Shown here piece by piece: positions 7,785-15,947 of a DNA stretch of 64,000 nt. The stretch is from Betaproteobacteria bacterium. GTDB taxonomy: Bacteria; Pseudomonadota; Gammaproteobacteria; Burkholderiales; Rhodocyclaceae. The translations under genes were made by a program, and so were the position numbers. Numbering within the stretch: the stretch's first letter is position 1; every line of letters begins with the position of its first letter. The notes under the pieces are model-generated. The model was not told the DNA's origin, did no database searches, and worked only from the letters and a program-made list of their open reading frames with translations. Where the stretch lies: the NCBI GenBank assembly GCA_016208415.1, contig JACQYB010000020.1, forward strand, positions 1-64,000. Reading direction: 5' to 3'.

Positions 7785-8129
7785 CTACCGGGTTCGCCGG
7801 TGCGAAGCCAGGGCGCAGAAGCGCCTGACGGTGTCGATGAGGAAATCCCGTTCGTCCTGGGAGAGATTGGCCAGCAGGGCGGAAATGGCTCCGGCGTCGG
7901 CATGCTCCAGACGTGGGGCGTCGTCCAGCAGACGTGCCATGGGAACGCCAAACACTCCAGCCAGCTTGTGCAGCGTCGGCAGGGAAGGCAATGTGACGCC
8001 CCGCTCAAAGCGGGATACGGTGATCGGGTCCACGTCGAGCGCCAAGGCAAGCTGCTCCTCGGTCATTCCAGACGCGGCTCTCCAGCGGGCGAGGGTCTTG
8101 CCGATTGCGGCTGCAAGCTCGTGGCGCAC
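7785..8129 (-). CDS. XRE-family helix-turn-helix regulator
   Basis: A 114-residue protein with a classical HTH_3 domain at about residues 6-65 (TEEQLALALDVDPITVSRFERG then LPSLPTLHKLAGVFGV) and a short C-terminal region, LSQDERDFLIDTVRRFC. Such proteins are cytoplasmic DNA-binding repressors, common in toxin-antitoxin loci and prophage remnants. It sits on the opposite strand to its neighbours, between the vapC remnant and a truncated FlgO gene, with its start only about 20 bases from where the FlgO frame opens. No partner gene is visible, so target and function are unknown. Confidence 0.85.
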   Translation of the reverse strand: MRHELAAAIGKTLARWRAASGMTEEQLALALDVDPITVSRFERGVTLPSLPTLHKLAGVFGVPMARLLDDAPRLEHADAGAISALLANLSQDERDFLIDTVRRFCALASHRRTR

Positions 8130-8184
8130 GATAAGCCTAAATTGATGAATAGGGAGCTATGAACAGGCCGCCAGCAACCGCTTC

Positions 8185-8622
8185 GTGCCCTCCAACTACC
8201 ACGCTGCGGAAGCCCTGCTGAACCAGTTGAGACCCACGCTCGGTGGCACGCCGAAGCCGCTCATCATCGCCACGGTGGTCAACATCGACGCCCTCGAGAA
8301 CTCCTCGACCCTTGGACGCCTGGTTTCGGAGCACGTGGCAGCCCGGTTTACCCAGGCGGGGTACCGGATGGTGGAAATGAAATTCCGCAACAACGTCTAT
8401 GTGAAACGAACCCAGGGCGAACTGATGTTGACCCGGGAGATCAGGGATCTCGCCCAGTCGCATGACGCCCAGGCCGTCATCGTCGGCACCTACGGCGAGA
8501 GCAGCGAATACGTGTTCATCAACCTCAAGGTCATTGAACCTGCCAGCAACGTGGTCGTGGCAGTGCACGACTATGTCCTGCCCCTCGACGGCACCGTCAG
8601 GCCCTTGTTGCGCGGGCGTTGA
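8185..8622 (+). pseudogene. FlgO-family protein, N-terminally truncated
   Basis: The encoded protein matches the FlgO domain: NRFVPSNYHAAEALLNQL, then KPLIIATVVNIDALENSSTLGRL and a C-terminal DAQAVIVGTYGESSEYVFINLKVI. FlgO proteins are outer-membrane lipoproteins that stabilise the flagellar base or cell surface. Here the open frame begins only after a stop at 8146-8148, with no signal peptide or lipobox, and the best start is a GTG at 8185, already inside the conserved domain. The upstream part seems to have been replaced by the XRE/toxin-antitoxin segment. No flagellar genes are nearby. Probably a beheaded gene; an internal start making a cytosolic fragment cannot be excluded. Confidence 0.7.
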
Positions 8623-8923
8623 TCGGGCGCCCGGGAACGCATGAAGCCGGGCACCCTTGCGGGCATGTCCGAGCCAGCGCAAGCGGACTGCGGGACATCG
8701 CGCCGTCTTCGTCGGATGCCGGCCTGGCATGCGGCACACGGGCGCAGGTCCTGGCCCTGATCGCGGGCGGGCCTGCGCCCACCGAAATCCGCCGCCCACC
8801 AACGCGCAAGGCGATCCGCCGCCCGCCCCGCCTTGCTAGAATTGCGCGGTCTTCCGCCGGCTCCTTCGACCCCGCCCTGCCCCCGCAGACGGCACCCGCG
8901 CGGCGGAGTCCGATCCGGAGCAT
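8623..8923. other. Intergenic region upstream of the symporter
   Basis: About 300 bases of GC-rich sequence between the FlgO remnant and the symporter gene. I see no convincing coding region, RNA gene or repeat. A GGAG at 8917-8920 serves the symporter start. Confidence 0.4.
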
Positions 8924-10465
8924 GTGCGCGTGCTGATTTCCTTCGTCGTGCTGTACCTCATGGTGTCGGTGGGCATCGGCCTGGTCGCCGCCACCCGCGT
9001 CAAGAACACCAAGGATTTCGCCGTGGCGGGCCGCCACCTGCCCATGCCGGTGGTCACGGCCACGGTGTTCGCCACCTGGTTCGGTGCCGAGGCGGTGTTC
9101 GGCATCTCCGCCACTTTCGTCAAGGAGGGCCTGCGCGGCGTGGTGGCCGACCCCTTCGGCTCCAGCCTGTGCCTGATCCTGGCCGGCCTGTTCTTCTCCA
9201 CGAAACTCTACCGCCTCAACATCCTCACCCTGGGCGACTTCTACCGCATGCGCTACAACCGCACGGTGGAGGTGATCACCACGGTGTGCATCGTGGCCTC
9301 CTACCTGGGCTGGGTGTCGGCGCAGATCAAGGCGCTGGGGCTGATCTTCAACGTCGTCACCGACGGCGCCATCAGCCCGGAACTGGGCATGATCATCGGC
9401 GCCGCCATCGTGCTCACCTACACCACCTTCGGCGGCATGCTCTCGGTGGCGGTGCTGGACTTCGTGCAGATGGGCGTGATCATGGGCGGCATGCTCTACA
9501 TCGGCTACGTGGTGAGCGGTATGACCGGCGGCGTGGCGCCGGTGGTGGAGCACGCCCGCGCCGCCGGCAAGCTGGAGTTCTTCCCGCCGGCGGACGCGGC
9601 CATGTGGCTGACCTTCATCGGCGCCTGGGTGACCATGATGCTGGGCTCGATCCCGCAGCAGGACGTGTTCCAGCGCATCACCTCGGCCAAGAGCGCGAAG
9701 GTGGCCATGGGCGGCTCGCTGCTGGGCGGCTCCATCTACTTCCTGTTCGCCTTCGTGCCCATGTTCATCGCCTACTCGGCGACGCTGGTGGACCCGGCGG
9801 TGTTCAACCAGTTGCTGGAGCAGGATTCCCAGCTCATCCTGCCGACGCTGGTGCTCACCCACATGCCGGTGGCGGCCCAGGTGGTGTTCTTCGGCGCGGT
9901 GCTCTCGGCCATCATGAGCTGCTCGTCGGCGACGCTGCTGGCGCCTTCGGTGAGCTTCGCCGAGAACATCGTGCGCGGTTTCGTGCCGCGCATCGGCGAT
10001 CACCAATTCCTGTGGGTGATGCGCGTGACGATCGTGTGTTTTGCCGCCGTGGTGCTGGTGTTTGCGCTCAACTCCGAGTCGTCCATTTTCAAGATGGTGG
10101 AGAACGCCTACAAGGTGACGCTGGCCGGCGCCTTCGTGCCGCTGGTGGTGGGCGCCTTCTGGAAGCGCGCCACCACCCAGGGGGCGCTGTTTTCCACCAT
10201 CGCCGGGCTGGGGAGCTGGCTGATGGTGGAGTTCATCGTCGGCGCGGACAGCCTGGTGCCGCCGCAGCTCATCGGCCTGGGCGTGTCGATGCTGGGCATG
10301 ATCGCGGGTTCGCTGCTGCCCCAGTGGACCGGCCGGCCCACCCGCCCGGCGCCGGAACACGCGCCCCATGCCGCCGAGCTCACCCACCACGTGGGCGCGC
10401 CGGGACATCATCATCCGGCCGCACCGGGGGCGCACCCCGGCGGCATGGGGCCGGAGGCGCGGTGA
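8924..10465 (+). CDS. Sodium:solute symporter (SSF) family transporter
   Basis: A 513-residue membrane protein with about 12-13 hydrophobic segments and SSF-family features: TKDFAVAGRHLPMPVV near the N-terminus, FATWFGAEAVFG, and PQQDVFQRITSAKSAKVA in the middle. SSF members import solutes such as proline, pantothenate or short acids together with sodium. The C-terminal tail after residue 480 is rich in His, Pro and Gly (ELTHHVGAPGHHHPAAPGAH), which is not a standard part of the family. GTG 8924 follows a GGAG; a second in-frame GTG at 8930 has better spacing. A REP element follows. Substrate unknown; proline is possible given putA nearby, but this is only a guess. Confidence 0.88.
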   Translation: MRVLISFVVLYLMVSVGIGLVAATRVKNTKDFAVAGRHLPMPVVTATVFATWFGAEAVFGISATFVKEGLRGVVADPFGSSLCLILAGLFFSTKLYRLNILTLGDFYRMRYNRTVEVITTVCIVASYLGWVSAQIKALGLIFNVVTDGAISPELGMIIGAAIVLTYTTFGGMLSVAVLDFVQMGVIMGGMLYIGYVVSGMTGGVAPVVEHARAAGKLEFFPPADAAMWLTFIGAWVTMMLGSIPQQDVFQRITSAKSAKVAMGGSLLGGSIYFLFAFVPMFIAYSATLVDPAVFNQLLEQDSQLILPTLVLTHMPVAAQVVFFGAVLSAIMSCSSATLLAPSVSFAENIVRGFVPRIGDHQFLWVMRVTIVCFAAVVLVFALNSESSIFKMVENAYKVTLAGAFVPLVVGAFWKRATTQGALFSTIAGLGSWLMVEFIVGADSLVPPQLIGLGVSMLGMIAGSLLPQWTGRPTRPAPEHAPHAAELTHHVGAPGHHHPAAPGAHPGGMGPEAR

Positions 10466-10474
10466 GCAGCGTGC

Positions 10475-10535
10475 GTGCGGGAGCGGGCTTGCCCGCGATT
10501 GCGGCGGCCGATATCGCGGGCAAGCCCGCTCCCAC
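10475..10535. repeat. REP element 3
   Basis: Inverted repeat with the standard arms (GGGAGCGGGCTTGCCCGCGAT and the reverse complement ending in CTCCCAC) between the symporter stop and the VanZ start, where it may serve as an mRNA-stabilising or terminating hairpin. Confidence 0.9.
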
Positions 10536-10550
10536 AACGCGCACCGGTTG

Positions 10551-11615
10551 ATGAGCGCCTACGCCCGTCCCCCGCCCACCCCCGTGCTCGCGCGCTACCT
10601 CGCGGTTGCCTGTGTGCTGCTGGTGGCCTACGCCAGCCTTCACCCCCTGGACGGCTGGCGCGACACCGGCGTGGCGCCGCTGGAGTTCCTGACCTCGCCG
10701 TGGCCGCGCTATTTCACGGCCTTCGACCTGGCGATCAACGTCGCCGGCTACCTGCCCCTGGGCTTCCTGCTGGCGGCGGCGCTGTCGCGCCCCCTGGGAC
10801 GCGGCCCCGCGGCACTGGCGGCGGTGCTGCTCGGCAGCGGCCTGAGCCTGGGCATGGAGGTGCTCCAGAACTACCTGCCCAGCCGCGTGCCGTCCAACGC
10901 CGACCTGGCCTGCAACGCCCTGGGTGCGATGGCCGGCGCCCTCGCGGGATGGCGCTGGGCCGACACCCTGCGCGAGGGCGGCCCCCTGGCCCGGCTGCGG
11001 ATCGAGGTGCTCGCCACCGGGCGCGGCGTGGAGTACGGCGTGGTGGTGATGGCGGTGTGGCTGGTGGCGCAGCTCAATCCGGCGATGCTGCTGTTCGGCA
11101 ACGGCGACCTGCGCTCCCTGCTCGGGCTGCCCGCCGCCCTGCCCTACACCCGCGAAGCCATCCACATGGTGGAACTGGGGGTGGCGGCGTCCGGCATGAT
11201 GACGGCCGGGTTGCTGCTGCGCCAGTTGATCGCGCGCGGGGCGGTGCTGTGGCTGGCGTGCTTCTTCGTCGTCGCCCTGGCGGCCCGCACCCTGGCCGTG
11301 GCCCTGCAACTGGGGCCGGAACACTATGCGCGCTGGGTCACGCCGGGGAACGTGGCGGGCCTGGAGGCAGGCGCCGTGCTGCTGCTGCTGGCCCTGATCC
11401 TGCCGCGCCTGTGGCAGCAGGCCCTGGCCGGCATGGCGCTGCTGGTGGTCACCGTGCTGGCCAACATCGCGCCGGAAAACCCCTACCTGCCGACCCATCC
11501 CTGGAACCAGGGGCAGTACCTCAACTTCAACGGCCTCACCCGCCTCGCATCCGCCGTGTGGCCCTTTCTGGCCATGATCTTTCTGGTGCTCTCGGGAGGC
11601 AGGCGAGAGCGCTGA
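10551..11615 (+). CDS. VanZ-family membrane protein
   Basis: A 354-residue inner-membrane protein. The N-terminal ~130 residues match the VanZ-like domain: SLHPLDGW, FDLAINVAGYLPLGFLLA, LGMEVLQNYLPSRVPSNADLACN. About five further hydrophobic segments follow. VanZ proteins are named for a teicoplanin-resistance gene, but most members have no known role and many lie in surface-polysaccharide or exosortase loci. The gene lies upstream of a FemAB/DegT/deacetylase set, which fits a cell-surface role, though it is separated from it by about 645 bases. ATG 10551 was chosen because the upstream in-frame extension reads through a REP element. Confidence 0.8.
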   Translation: MSAYARPPPTPVLARYLAVACVLLVAYASLHPLDGWRDTGVAPLEFLTSPWPRYFTAFDLAINVAGYLPLGFLLAAALSRPLGRGPAALAAVLLGSGLSLGMEVLQNYLPSRVPSNADLACNALGAMAGALAGWRWADTLREGGPLARLRIEVLATGRGVEYGVVVMAVWLVAQLNPAMLLFGNGDLRSLLGLPAALPYTREAIHMVELGVAASGMMTAGLLLRQLIARGAVLWLACFFVVALAARTLAVALQLGPEHYARWVTPGNVAGLEAGAVLLLLALILPRLWQQALAGMALLVVTVLANIAPENPYLPTHPWNQGQYLNFNGLTRLASAVWPFLAMIFLVLSGGRRER

Positions 11616-11712
11616 GCACCCGTCGTGCAGGGTGCGCCTCGTTTTTGCACCCGTGCAGGGTGCGCTTCGTCCTTGCACCCGTGCAGGGTGCGTTTCGACC
11701 GGGCGCCCGGCG
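11614..11712. repeat. R3 tandem hairpin array, possible terminator
   Basis: Three tandem units of GCACCC-loop-GGGTGCG follow the VanZ stop codon, each about 28-35 bp. The first hairpin (11616-11635) is followed by TTTTT at 11642-11646 and could terminate VanZ transcription. The last unit carries the 19-mer GGGTGCGTTTCGACCGGGC also found at 2279-2297. Confidence 0.65.
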
Positions 11713-12260
11713 ACGGCACCCCGCGACCGCGACCGGCGGCAGCGCCGGTCTTGCGCGGCCGAGGCACCCCGCCCGCCCACATGTGTCCGGGATGGGGCCG
11801 ACGAGCCTGCCGGCAATGCCGCCGCTCTGGCCGCGCCACCATTGAATCCCGCGCCCCATGTCGGCGTGATGCAATGCAACATGGGTCACTTCGCCCTCCA
11901 GGCATGACGCCACCCTAGCCCAATGGAGTGTTGCGCCGGAATCCGGCGCGGTCATACAATGGTTTCGCTGCCCTGGGCGTCCTGACCTTCCGGCCCTCTC
12001 CGGGCGGCAGATCCGACGTCCCCGGCGCCATAACGAGAGCATCGCACGGGTTCGGCAACCATTGGCCAGCGGGCATCTCGCAGCGATTGTGACGTTTGTC
12101 CGCGGCGCGGGTTGCCGGGCGTGACGCAAGTCCGCGGCGCGGGTTTCGCGCCGGTGTCATGATGTCCATGGCAAGCCGACTAGCGGCGACGATCGCGACG
12201 ACGGATCGCGGTTCGACACAGGACCCGACACCATACTCCCGCCAGGGAAGAGGAGTTTTC
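11713..12260. other. Intergenic region with a long tandem direct repeat upstream of femAB
   Basis: No gene is supported here. At 12090-12113 and 12122-12145 a 24-base element reading TGACG-N3-GTCCGCGGCGCGGG-TT occurs twice, 32 bases apart (about three helical turns), with the two copies differing only within the N3. It lies 115-170 bases upstream of the FemAB-like start and could be a tandem binding site for a regulator. A GAAGAGGAG ribosome site is at 12247-12255. Confidence 0.5.
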
Positions 12261-13574
12261 ATGCACGACCACGCCCTTTCTGCGCGTCCCGGCAGCTACG
12301 TTGTCGAAGCGACGGCTTCTTCACAGCCGTTCGAAGCGGCGACGGCCATGACCCCCTACGAGGTCGGCGTGTGCCGCGACGAACAGGCCTTTCGCGGCCT
12401 GGGCGCGGAATGGAACTCCCTGCTGGGCAGGGCCTTGCAGCCGAGCGCCTTCCTGAAGCATCAGTGGATGGAGACCTGGTGGGACCAGTTCGGGTCGGTC
12501 TCGGGTGCGCGCGAACCCTTTGTCCTGACCGCGCGCGACGAGCAGGGACAGCTCGTCGGCCTGCTTCCACTTTATCGCGAGACGAGGGGGCCGGGTCCGC
12601 TTCGCCATCGGATCCTGCGCTTCCTCGGTACCGCCCCGGAGGCGCCCGAGCATCTCGACGCGATCGTCCACCAGACCCATCATCAACAGATCCTCGATGC
12701 GCTCCTTGCCGGCCTGGCGAGGCTGCGGGACCAGTTCGATGCGCTGGAACTGACCGATCTGGCGGAAGGATCGGTTCTGCTCCCTGCCCTGACGCGGTTG
12801 GCTCGGAACGACGGATTCGCGCATCGAAGCTGGCCGTGGGAACAGTGCCCCTACGTGCGCACCGAGGGCAGCTTCGAAGGCTACCTGAAGAAGCTCTCGT
12901 CCAAGCACCGCTACAAGGTGCGCCTGTTCGGCCGCCGTCTGGCGGAAGGCCGGCAGGTCGAAGTGGAGGTCGCCCGCGAACCCGAACAGGTGCGGCGCGG
13001 CATGGAGGAATTCTTCCGGCTCCATTCCATGCGGTGGGCGCTCAAGGACGGCATCAGCGGCTTTGACGACGCCGCCGTCCACACCTTCCACCGCGGCGTG
13101 GCCGCAGCCCTGGCGGCCGACGATGCGGTGCGTCTGTTCCTGCTGCGGTGCGACGGCCGCGCCGTGGCGGCCTGTTACTGCCTGTACTTCGATCGCCGGA
13201 TGTTCTTCTACCAGCCGGGCTTCGACCCCGAGTTCCGCAAGCTCCACGTCGGCAAGGTGCTGCTGGGAAAGGCGCTGGAATACTGCTTCAAGGAGGGTAT
13301 CCGGGAGTTCGATTTCCTGCGCGGGATGGAGGAATACAAGTTCGACTGGACGAGTGATGTGCGCCCGACCTGGGCCTGCGATGTGGCCGTGTCCCGCCGG
13401 GGGCGTGTGTGGTACGCGCTGCGTTCCCTGCGCCGGCGCATCCAGGCGCCGCTGATCGAACTGCGCCGGCGGCTGGTGGCGAAGCTGCGCGGGTCCGAAT
13501 CCGGATCCCGGCTTCTCATGATGGCCAAACGGCTACTGGATCCACCCCGGAGCACGCCGGCGATCGACGAGTAG
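12261..13574 (+). CDS. FemAB-like GNAT acyltransferase, surface polysaccharide type
   Basis: A 437-residue protein with a GNAT-fold acyltransferase domain of the FemAB/BioF2-like type (Acetyltransf_6) at about residues 200-350, including SSKHRYKVRLFGRRL, a MRWALKDGISGF segment and RKLHVGKVLLGKALEYCFKEGIREFDFLRG. Proteins of this kind transfer acyl or amino-acyl groups onto cell-wall or exopolysaccharide precursors and are common in exosortase/PEP-CTERM and cellulose-like loci. The start at 12261 has a strong GAAGAGGAG five bases upstream; longer in-frame starts lack one. It is the first gene of a co-directional set with a DegT aminotransferase and a polysaccharide deacetylase. Substrate unknown. 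Confidence 0.82.
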   Translation: MHDHALSARPGSYVVEATASSQPFEAATAMTPYEVGVCRDEQAFRGLGAEWNSLLGRALQPSAFLKHQWMETWWDQFGSVSGAREPFVLTARDEQGQLVGLLPLYRETRGPGPLRHRILRFLGTAPEAPEHLDAIVHQTHHQQILDALLAGLARLRDQFDALELTDLAEGSVLLPALTRLARNDGFAHRSWPWEQCPYVRTEGSFEGYLKKLSSKHRYKVRLFGRRLAEGRQVEVEVAREPEQVRRGMEEFFRLHSMRWALKDGISGFDDAAVHTFHRGVAAALAADDAVRLFLLRCDGRAVAACYCLYFDRRMFFYQPGFDPEFRKLHVGKVLLGKALEYCFKEGIREFDFLRGMEEYKFDWTSDVRPTWACDVAVSRRGRVWYALRSLRRRIQAPLIELRRRLVAKLRGSESGSRLLMMAKRLLDPPRSTPAIDE

Positions 13575-13631
13575 CGGCGCTCGTGCTGGCGCGACGACGG
13601 GTAGGCGGGGCTTGACGGTTCGGATGACAAC

Positions 13632-14837
13632 ATGGAAATGAAACAGCAACGGCTGCAACGCGAGATCGAGGCCAACATCGCCGACAGGCTTGGCCGCGAG
13701 TGTGTCTTCATGCCATCGGGGCGCATCGCCCTGTACTGTGCGCTACGCACCCACCTCAAGGCCGGCGACGCCCTGCTGATGTCGCCGGTCAATGATGACG
13801 TGATCTATTTCACCGTGCTCGCGGCCGGGGTGCGGCCGGTCATGGCGCCGCTTTCCGCGGACGACGGGAATATCGACGTCGAGGCGGTACCCGCCGAAAC
13901 CTGGTCGCGGGTGCGCGGGGTGCTGACGACCAATCTCTATGGCCTGCCCGATCGCGTGGAGAAACTGCGCGAGCGTTGCGCGGCCCTGGGCATTCCGCTC
14001 ATCGAGGACGTGGCGCACGCCATCGAAACCAGCGTCGGCGGCAAGCCGCTGGGCAGCTTCGGCACGGCCGCGGCTTTCAGCCTTTCCAAGCACGTCGACG
14101 CCGGTTGCGGCGGGGTGCTCGCGCTGGGAGACGGCAGCCTGCGCCGCGACATCGAGGCGCTGCGCGATGGCGTGGTCATGGCGCGGGGGCCGCTGCAGCT
14201 CGCCGGCGACTTCGTCAAGCCGCGCGCCCGCGCCGTGCTCGACGCGCTGGGCGTGACCGGGGCGCTGCGCAGCACGCGCCTGGTTGAAGTGCTGTTGCGC
14301 GCCGAACGGGGCAGTGCCCATCGCATGGACCTGCACGCCGACGAATTGCGCCGGGCCATCGCGCAGGGCGCCGTCCTCGACGCGTTCGAGCCGTGGGTGC
14401 GCGTCGACCGCAATGACTATCGAATGATGCCCGGGGTCGACGCCCTGAAGCGCATCCTGGCCAGGTTGCGAAGGCTGGACGCCGACCGCGAGGAGCGCAT
14501 CAGGGCCGTCGAGCGCCTGCGCCGGGAGCTGGACCTGGTGGCGCCCGTGGCATGCCGGGGCGAGCCGCTGCCGCTGTTTCGCGTGCCCCTGCTCGTGACC
14601 GACCGCGACGCCGTCCGCGCCGAACTGGGCGGACGCGGATTCTGGGCCCACTACATCTACGACCCGCCGCTGGACGATTACGCCGGGGCCGAGTTCGCCG
14701 ACCCTTCGCCGGCGCCGGATGCCGCCAGATGGTGGGCGCGGCACGTGTTGCCGGTGAACCCGCTGCGGGCGGACATCGTGATCGCGGCCCTGCGCAGCCA
14801 GGCGCCGGCGCGCGCGCTGTGGGCGGGAGCCCAGTGA
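13632..14837 (+). CDS. DegT/DnrJ/EryC1-family aminotransferase
   Basis: A 401-residue PLP-dependent aminotransferase-like protein of the family that aminates keto-sugars for surface glycans. The N-terminal part has PSGRIALYCALRTHL and the cofactor-lysine region reads AAAFSLSKHVDAGCGG; IPLIEDVAHAIETSVGGKPLG carries the conserved PLP-contacting Asp. The C-terminal third is less conserved than in sugar aminotransferases, so catalysis on a nucleotide sugar is likely but not certain. It lies 57 bases after the FemAB-like gene and 200 bases before a polysaccharide deacetylase, all on the plus strand, which supports a joint role in modifying a polysaccharide. Confidence 0.82.
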   Translation: MEMKQQRLQREIEANIADRLGRECVFMPSGRIALYCALRTHLKAGDALLMSPVNDDVIYFTVLAAGVRPVMAPLSADDGNIDVEAVPAETWSRVRGVLTTNLYGLPDRVEKLRERCAALGIPLIEDVAHAIETSVGGKPLGSFGTAAAFSLSKHVDAGCGGVLALGDGSLRRDIEALRDGVVMARGPLQLAGDFVKPRARAVLDALGVTGALRSTRLVEVLLRAERGSAHRMDLHADELRRAIAQGAVLDAFEPWVRVDRNDYRMMPGVDALKRILARLRRLDADREERIRAVERLRRELDLVAPVACRGEPLPLFRVPLLVTDRDAVRAELGGRGFWAHYIYDPPLDDYAGAEFADPSPAPDAARWWARHVLPVNPLRADIVIAALRSQAPARALWAGAQ

Positions 14838-15038
14838 AGGGGGCCTTGGTGTCCAGGCGGGCAACGAGGAATCGGCAGCGTTCCTCGGACGCGGTCGACA
14901 TGGCCGCGGGCAGGGATGAATTGCGGCATCGCCGTTGCCGGTTACAGCGGGAATCGGCGCGGTCAATGCGGAGGCATTGCACGCGCCATGCAGGGGGCAG
15001 TAGTGACAGTGGTGTGAATAGCGATAGGGGAAGCGGCC

Positions 15039-15824
15039 ATGGGAAAGGTTTTGTTTACGACATCCTGGGATGATGGGCATGCTCTTGATCTGCGCGTCGC
15101 CGAACTGCTGGCGAAACACGGTTTCAAGGGCACCTTCTTCATACCCGGGCGGGTGGCACCGGGCGGTGCCTGCAATCCGGAAGGTTTTCCGGTCATCGAC
15201 ACGAGCGAACTGCGCGCGCTCGACAGTGCGTTCGAACTCGGTTCGCACACCCTCGATCACTCCTACCTCGACGCCGTGCCGCCCGAAGAGGCGCGGCGCC
15301 AAGTCGAGGCCGGAAAGCAGTGGCTGGAAGACCAGTTGGGCAGGCCCGTGGAGGGCTTCTGTTACCCCGGCGGCCACCACAATGCGGCCGTCCGGCAGAT
15401 CGTGAGGGAGGCCGGATTCCGCTACGCGCGAACCACCGAGGAACTGCACCATGATGTCGGTTCAGACCCCTACCGGATTCCGGTGGCGCTGCAGTTCTAC
15501 CCGCGGGCGCTCAAGGGCATCGTCAAGACCTTCATCAAGGGTGCCCATCCGTGGCAGGAGCGGCGTGTGTTCGGCGCCGCCATCACCCGGCAGGAGCTGG
15601 GGGCAAGACTCAGGGCGGTGCTAGATCGCCTCGTCGAAAAAGGCGGGGTGTTCCACTTCTGGGGACACTCCTGGGAGGTGGAGAAGTTCGGCGGCTGGAC
15701 CGTGCTCGATGCCTTCCTGCGCTATGCAGCGGAGCGCGTACCCCCAGAAGACCGCGTGACGACGATGGACCTGGCGCACAAACCCGAGGAGTCGGCCGAC
15801 TGGCGGCCCGCCGCGGCGGCGTAG
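15039..15824 (+). CDS. Polysaccharide deacetylase (carbohydrate esterase 4 family)
   Basis: A 261-residue protein without a clear signal peptide. It has the NodB-type motifs: TSWDDGH at residues 8-14 (catalytic base Asp11, metal ligand Asp12) and GSHTLDHSY with metal-binding His70 and His74; CYPGGHHN and FHFWGHSWEV follow. These enzymes remove N-acetyl groups from polysaccharides. The lack of a signal suggests it acts in the cytoplasm on precursors or small substrates. It ends the FemAB-DegT-deacetylase set; a REP and an R2 copy follow, then the oppositely transcribed glycosyltransferase. The true substrate is unknown. Confidence 0.88.
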   Translation: MGKVLFTTSWDDGHALDLRVAELLAKHGFKGTFFIPGRVAPGGACNPEGFPVIDTSELRALDSAFELGSHTLDHSYLDAVPPEEARRQVEAGKQWLEDQLGRPVEGFCYPGGHHNAAVRQIVREAGFRYARTTEELHHDVGSDPYRIPVALQFYPRALKGIVKTFIKGAHPWQERRVFGAAITRQELGARLRAVLDRLVEKGGVFHFWGHSWEVEKFGGWTVLDAFLRYAAERVPPEDRVTTMDLAHKPEESADWRPAAAA

Positions 15825-15830
15825 CCGTAC

Positions 15831-15935
15831 GTGGGAGCGGGGTTGCCCGCGATTCTCACCGTCGCCTTCGCGGGCAGGCACGCTCCCACACTGCCCCCCG
15901 GGGGGGCCGCCCCCGGCTTGGGGCAGCCCGGCGCC
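15831..15935. repeat. REP element 4 followed by a degenerate R2 copy
   Basis: A REP inverted repeat with one changed arm base (15831-15889) is directly followed by a reverse-oriented, decayed R2 copy (15891-15935, CTGCCCCCCGGGGGGGC then CTTGGGGC and GCCCGGCGCC). It separates the convergent deacetylase and glycosyltransferase genes and may act as a two-way terminator. Confidence 0.75.
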
Positions 15936-15947
15936 CCGGGGTAGGCA

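Noticed and set aside
8597-10537. 646-residue ORF on the minus strand opposite the symporter
   Set aside because: Long antisense frames are expected in DNA of this GC content. The sequence is a His/Arg/Gly-rich shadow of the symporter gene.
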